Source: JAVVHH01 sp032249615 (GTDB taxonomy: Bacteria > Pseudomonadota > Alphaproteobacteria > Acetobacterales > Acetobacteraceae). Taken from it: a stretch of DNA of 25,270 nucleotides. Made by a program: the position numbers and the translations under genes. Below the pieces are notes generated by a model. The model had not been told where the DNA came from and searched no databases. It saw only the letters and a program-made list of their open reading frames with translations. The stretch is from assembly GCA_032249615.1 (NCBI GenBank), contig JAVVHH010000046.1:1-25270 (forward strand), written 5' to 3'. Of this stretch, positions 22,818 through 25,270 are shown one piece after another (positions within the stretch are counted from its first letter, which is position 1; each line of letters opens with the position of its first letter).

Positions 22818-24020
22818 ATGCAAAACAAACCCGATACGGACGCCTTTTTGGCAGACCTGCATGCCCTGCGGCAGATCGGGGCCTACCGCACCGGCGTGCA
22901 TCGGCCCACCTACTCGCCCGAGGACATGCAGAGCCGCCAATGGCTGATGCAGCGCATGCAGGAGGCCGGGCTCGACCCGGTGATGGACGGCATCGGCAAC
23001 GTGCTCGGCCGTTCGGGTGCCAGCGGGCCGATCCTGCTGGCCGGCAGCCATATCGAAAGCCAGAACGAGGCGGGGTGGCTCGATGGCGCGCTGGGCGTCA
23101 TGGCGGCGGTCCATCTCGCCCGCGCCGGCCTGGCCGTCGATGCGATCGCGTTTGCTGATGAAGAGGGGCATTACGGCTCGTTCATCGGGTCCCGCTCCTT
23201 CACCGGGCTGCTCGACGACGGCGAGATCGACACGCTCACCAACCGCTACCACGGCAAGCCCCTCCGCCAGGCGCTCGCCGAGGCGGGCCTGGCCGACGAG
23301 CCGCGGCTCACGATGGACGAGGACCGCTACTGCGGCTTCATCGAGATGCACATCGAGCAGGGAACCGCCCTCGAGAGCGCCGGCGAGGCGGTCGGGGTGG
23401 TGAGCGGGATCGTCGCGATCTGGCAGTATCGCGTGGTGATCGAGGGGCAGCAGGATCATGCCGGCGGCACGACGATGGCGGAGCGGCGGGACGCCGGGCT
23501 GACGGCGGTTCGCCTGCTGGCTTGGATCGACGCCGAGTTTCCCCAGCATGTCGGCCCGCGCACGGTGTGGACCTGCGGCAACATCACGCTCTCGCCCGGC
23601 GCGGGCAGCATCATCCCTGGCCGGGCGGAGCTGCTGTTCCAATTTCGCGACATCTCCACCGACGTGCTCGTCCGCCTCGATGCGCTGCTGCAGCGGGCCG
23701 TGCAGGAGAGCAACCGGCGCGAACGGTGCCGGGCCACGCTGGAGGTGGTCAGCCAGTCCAAGCCCGCCATTTGCGACGAGGGTTTGCAGAATGCGCTTGC
23801 GGGCGCGGCGGAAACGCTGGTGCCGGGACGCTGGCGTTACCTTCCAAGCGGCGCCGGGCACGACGCGCAGTACATGGCCCGGAAAATCCCGAGTGCGATG
23901 CTGTTCGTGCCCAGCATCGGCGGCATCAGCCATCACTGGGCCGAGAATACCAGCGACGAGGACCTCGCGATGGGCTTCCGCGTGCTGTACGAAGGCGCCC
24001 GGCGAGCGCTCGCGGGTTGA
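22818..24020 (+). CDS. M20-type Zn-dependent hydrolase (allantoate amidohydrolase / N-carbamoyl-L-amino acid hydrolase family)
   Basis: The 400-residue protein is a metal-dependent amidase of the hydantoinase/carbamoylase subgroup, which cuts N-carbamoyl or ureido groups (allantoate, N-carbamoyl-amino acids, beta-ureidopropionate). Metal ligands seen are H78 (LAGSHIESQ), D89 (WLDGALGV), E115/E116 (FADEEGHYG), H178 (FIEMHIEQG) and H372 (GGISHHWAE). The usual D-[TS] after the first His is E80-S81 here, and the G-G-x-F-D pattern is A-G-W-L-D, so this is a divergent member. SGAGHDA (344-350) is conserved. ATG 22818 is chosen; the frame extends to TTG 22782. A tartronate-semialdehyde reductase-like gene follows 26 bases later, which suggests but does not prove ureide degradation. 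Confidence 0.84.
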   Translation: MQNKPDTDAFLADLHALRQIGAYRTGVHRPTYSPEDMQSRQWLMQRMQEAGLDPVMDGIGNVLGRSGASGPILLAGSHIESQNEAGWLDGALGVMAAVHLARAGLAVDAIAFADEEGHYGSFIGSRSFTGLLDDGEIDTLTNRYHGKPLRQALAEAGLADEPRLTMDEDRYCGFIEMHIEQGTALESAGEAVGVVSGIVAIWQYRVVIEGQQDHAGGTTMAERRDAGLTAVRLLAWIDAEFPQHVGPRTVWTCGNITLSPGAGSIIPGRAELLFQFRDISTDVLVRLDALLQRAVQESNRRERCRATLEVVSQSKPAICDEGLQNALAGAAETLVPGRWRYLPSGAGHDAQYMARKIPSAMLFVPSIGGISHHWAENTSDEDLAMGFRVLYEGARRALAG

Positions 24021-24046
24021 GGCGGGGCGAGAGTGGGGGAAGACGC

Positions 24047-24922
24047 ATGAAGATTGGTTTCATCGGGCTCGGCATCATGGGCCGGCCCATGGCGGAGCAC
24101 CTGGCGGCAGCGGACCACGAGATGTTCCTCCATAGCCGCAGCGGGGTGCCGAACGGCATGAAGGGCACGGCGTGCGCCTCGCCGCGCGCAGTGGCCGAAC
24201 AGGCCGACGTCATCTTCGTCATGGTGCCCGATACGCCGGACGTGGAGAAGGTATTGTTCGGCGAGGACGGCGTCGCCGGAGCGTTGGCTCCGGGCAAGAC
24301 CGTCGTCGACATGAGTTCGATATCGCCGATCGCGACCAAGACTTTCGCCGAGCGGGTGAACGCTGCCGGTGCCGATTACCTCGATGCGCCGGTGTCGGGC
24401 GGCGAGGTGGGCGCGAAGGGCGCCTCGCTGACCATCATGGTGGGTGGTTCCGAGGCGGTGTTCGACCGGATCACGCCGCTGTTCGAGAAGATGGGCAAGA
24501 ACATCACCCGGATCGGCGAGAACGGGGATGGGCAGACGGCCAAGGTCGCCAACCAGATCATCGTCGCGCTGACGATCGAGGCGGTGGCCGAAGGGCTGCT
24601 GTTTGCCAGCAAGGCCGGCGCCGACCCGGCCAAAGTCCGCCAGGCCCTCATGGGCGGCCTCGCGACTTCCCGCATCCTCGAGCTGCACGGGCAGCGCATG
24701 ATCGAGCGGACGTTCAACCCTGGCTTCCGGATCGAGCTGCACCAGAAAGATCTGAACCTGGCGCTGGACGGCGCCCGCTCGCTCGGCATGAGCCTGCCCA
24801 ACACGGAGACGGCCCAACAGCTGTTCACCGCCTGCGCCGAGATGGGCGGCAAGGCATGGGATCACTCCGGAATGGTCAAGGCGTTGGAGGCAAAGGCTGG
24901 CTTCGAGGTGGGTGGGGCCTGA
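24047..24922 (+). CDS. Beta-hydroxyacid dehydrogenase, 2-hydroxy-3-oxopropionate (tartronate semialdehyde) reductase-like
   Basis: The 291-residue protein belongs to the 3-hydroxyisobutyrate dehydrogenase/GarR family. It opens with the NAD(P) motif FIGLGIMGRPMAEHL (5-19), has the substrate loop DAPVSGGEVGAKGASL (113-128), and the catalytic K166 in KVANQIIVAL. ATG 24047 follows GGGGAAG. The length is usual for GarR/GlxR, which reduce tartronate semialdehyde to glycerate in glyoxylate and glucarate use; other semialdehydes (methylmalonate semialdehyde) are possible for the family. It lies 26 bases after the carbamoylase-type gene in the same direction. No glyoxylate carboligase or hydroxypyruvate isomerase gene is in the window to settle the pathway. 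Confidence 0.85.
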   Translation: MKIGFIGLGIMGRPMAEHLAAADHEMFLHSRSGVPNGMKGTACASPRAVAEQADVIFVMVPDTPDVEKVLFGEDGVAGALAPGKTVVDMSSISPIATKTFAERVNAAGADYLDAPVSGGEVGAKGASLTIMVGGSEAVFDRITPLFEKMGKNITRIGENGDGQTAKVANQIIVALTIEAVAEGLLFASKAGADPAKVRQALMGGLATSRILELHGQRMIERTFNPGFRIELHQKDLNLALDGARSLGMSLPNTETAQQLFTACAEMGGKAWDHSGMVKALEAKAGFEVGGA

Positions 24923-24945
24923 CCATCGTCGGAGAGCGTTTTCGG

Positions 24946-25270
24946 GTGTCGCGTGCTCAGCGCGAAGCGACTGCCACTTCCCTCTGGCTATGGTTGATCA
25001 CGGTGGTCGCCGCTGGCTTCGTCGCGCGGACATTCGCTGCCATCGCGTTCTCAAAACTCGAGCGGTCCGATGAGATTTTCCAGAACCTGGAACCCGCATA
25101 CCGCTTGCTTACCGGCTACGGGGTCGTCACGTGGGAGTGGCAGGACGGCATCCGTTCTTGGCTCTTCCCAGCCTTCCTGTCGTCGATCATGTCGGTGCCC
25201 CGTTTGTTGGGCTTGCCCGCCGACATGTCCCTACCACTCGTTTGGGCGTCTCTCGCTCTGGTATCTTGCG
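24946..25270 (+). CDS. GT22-type (mannosyltransferase-like) membrane glycosyltransferase, N-terminal fragment
   Basis: The first 108 codons of a membrane protein run off the right edge with no stop. After a short basic start there is a hydrophobic helix (WLWLITVVAAGFVARTFAAI), then SDEIFQNLEPAYRLLTGYG, TWEWQDGIRSWLFPAFLSS and a second hydrophobic stretch. The Asp-Glu pair in the first loop and the T-W-E-W-x-x-G-I-R-S pattern are characteristic of family GT22 (ALG9/PIG-B-like mannosyltransferases), which use polyprenyl-phosphate sugars on the outer face of the membrane; bacterial homologues exist. GTG at 24946 follows GGAGAG (24931-24936) at a 9-base distance. It begins 23 bases after the reductase stop. 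The acceptor is unknown. Confidence 0.78.
   Translation, partial: MSRAQREATATSLWLWLITVVAAGFVARTFAAIAFSKLERSDEIFQNLEPAYRLLTGYGVVTWEWQDGIRSWLFPAFLSSIMSVPRLLGLPADMSLPLVWASLALVSC

Noticed and set aside
1..25270. Mobile element, CRISPR, phage or defence system
   Set aside because: I found no transposase, integrase, regularly spaced repeats, tRNA-flanked insertion or defence gene. The content is metabolic and transport genes in ordinary operons.

Overview
The window is a dense, high-GC stretch of chromosome, probably from an alphaproteobacterium. The evidence is the formate dehydrogenase, which closely resembles the FDH1 (Fdh1A/Fdh1B) enzyme of Methylobacterium as I remember it, together with a DUF1217 protein, a HemB and several oxidoreductases typical of Rhodospirillales or Hyphomicrobiales. 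I cannot fix the genus. I see no rRNA, tRNA, CRISPR array, insertion sequence, phage gene or integrase. No gap between genes exceeds about 140 bases.

Left end (1-6609): on the minus strand are mobB and moeA (molybdenum cofactor maturation), then a truncated DHH-type phosphoesterase running off the edge. Divergent from mobB is a two-gene operon for a soluble NAD-dependent, molybdenum- or tungsten-containing formate dehydrogenase: a fused NuoE/NuoF-like subunit and a large catalytic subunit. Cofactor genes and the enzyme that needs the cofactor share a 98-base control region with a perfect 12-base palindrome.

Middle (6610-17894): an isolated DUF1217 protein, a small hypothetical gene and a zinc-binding metallopeptidase come first. 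A minus-strand operon of a TRAP transporter (dctP, dctQ, dctM) follows, ending in a D-arginine-dehydrogenase-like flavoenzyme. Divergent from it are a NUDIX hydrolase and a uronate-dehydrogenase-like enzyme. Next is msrP (periplasmic methionine sulfoxide reductase), followed not by msrQ but by a 96-residue two-helix membrane protein. Divergent from msrP are a PLP-dependent D-cysteine desulfhydrase/cysteate lyase and a Nei-like DNA glycosylase started from TTG. A small ABM-domain protein lies on the minus strand.

Right end (17963-25270): a beta-lactamase-fold serine hydrolase; a crotonase-fold protein lacking both usual catalytic glutamates; an ABC transporter ATPase without its membrane partners; hemB with a downstream short-chain dehydrogenase on the minus strand; an allantoate-amidohydrolase/carbamoylase-type M20 hydrolase; a tartronate-semialdehyde-reductase-type enzyme; and the start of a GT22-type mannosyltransferase-like membrane protein cut by the window edge.

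Compaction is extreme. Genes in operons commonly overlap by 1 to 4 bases, and all five convergent gene pairs end within 7 bases of each other or overlap. I did not find a clearly new multi-gene defence or mobile system. The best leads are the msrP neighbour of unknown function, the TRAP/flavoenzyme operon with altered active-site residues, the glutamate-less crotonase next to an orphan ABC ATPase, and the shared mobB/fdh control region.
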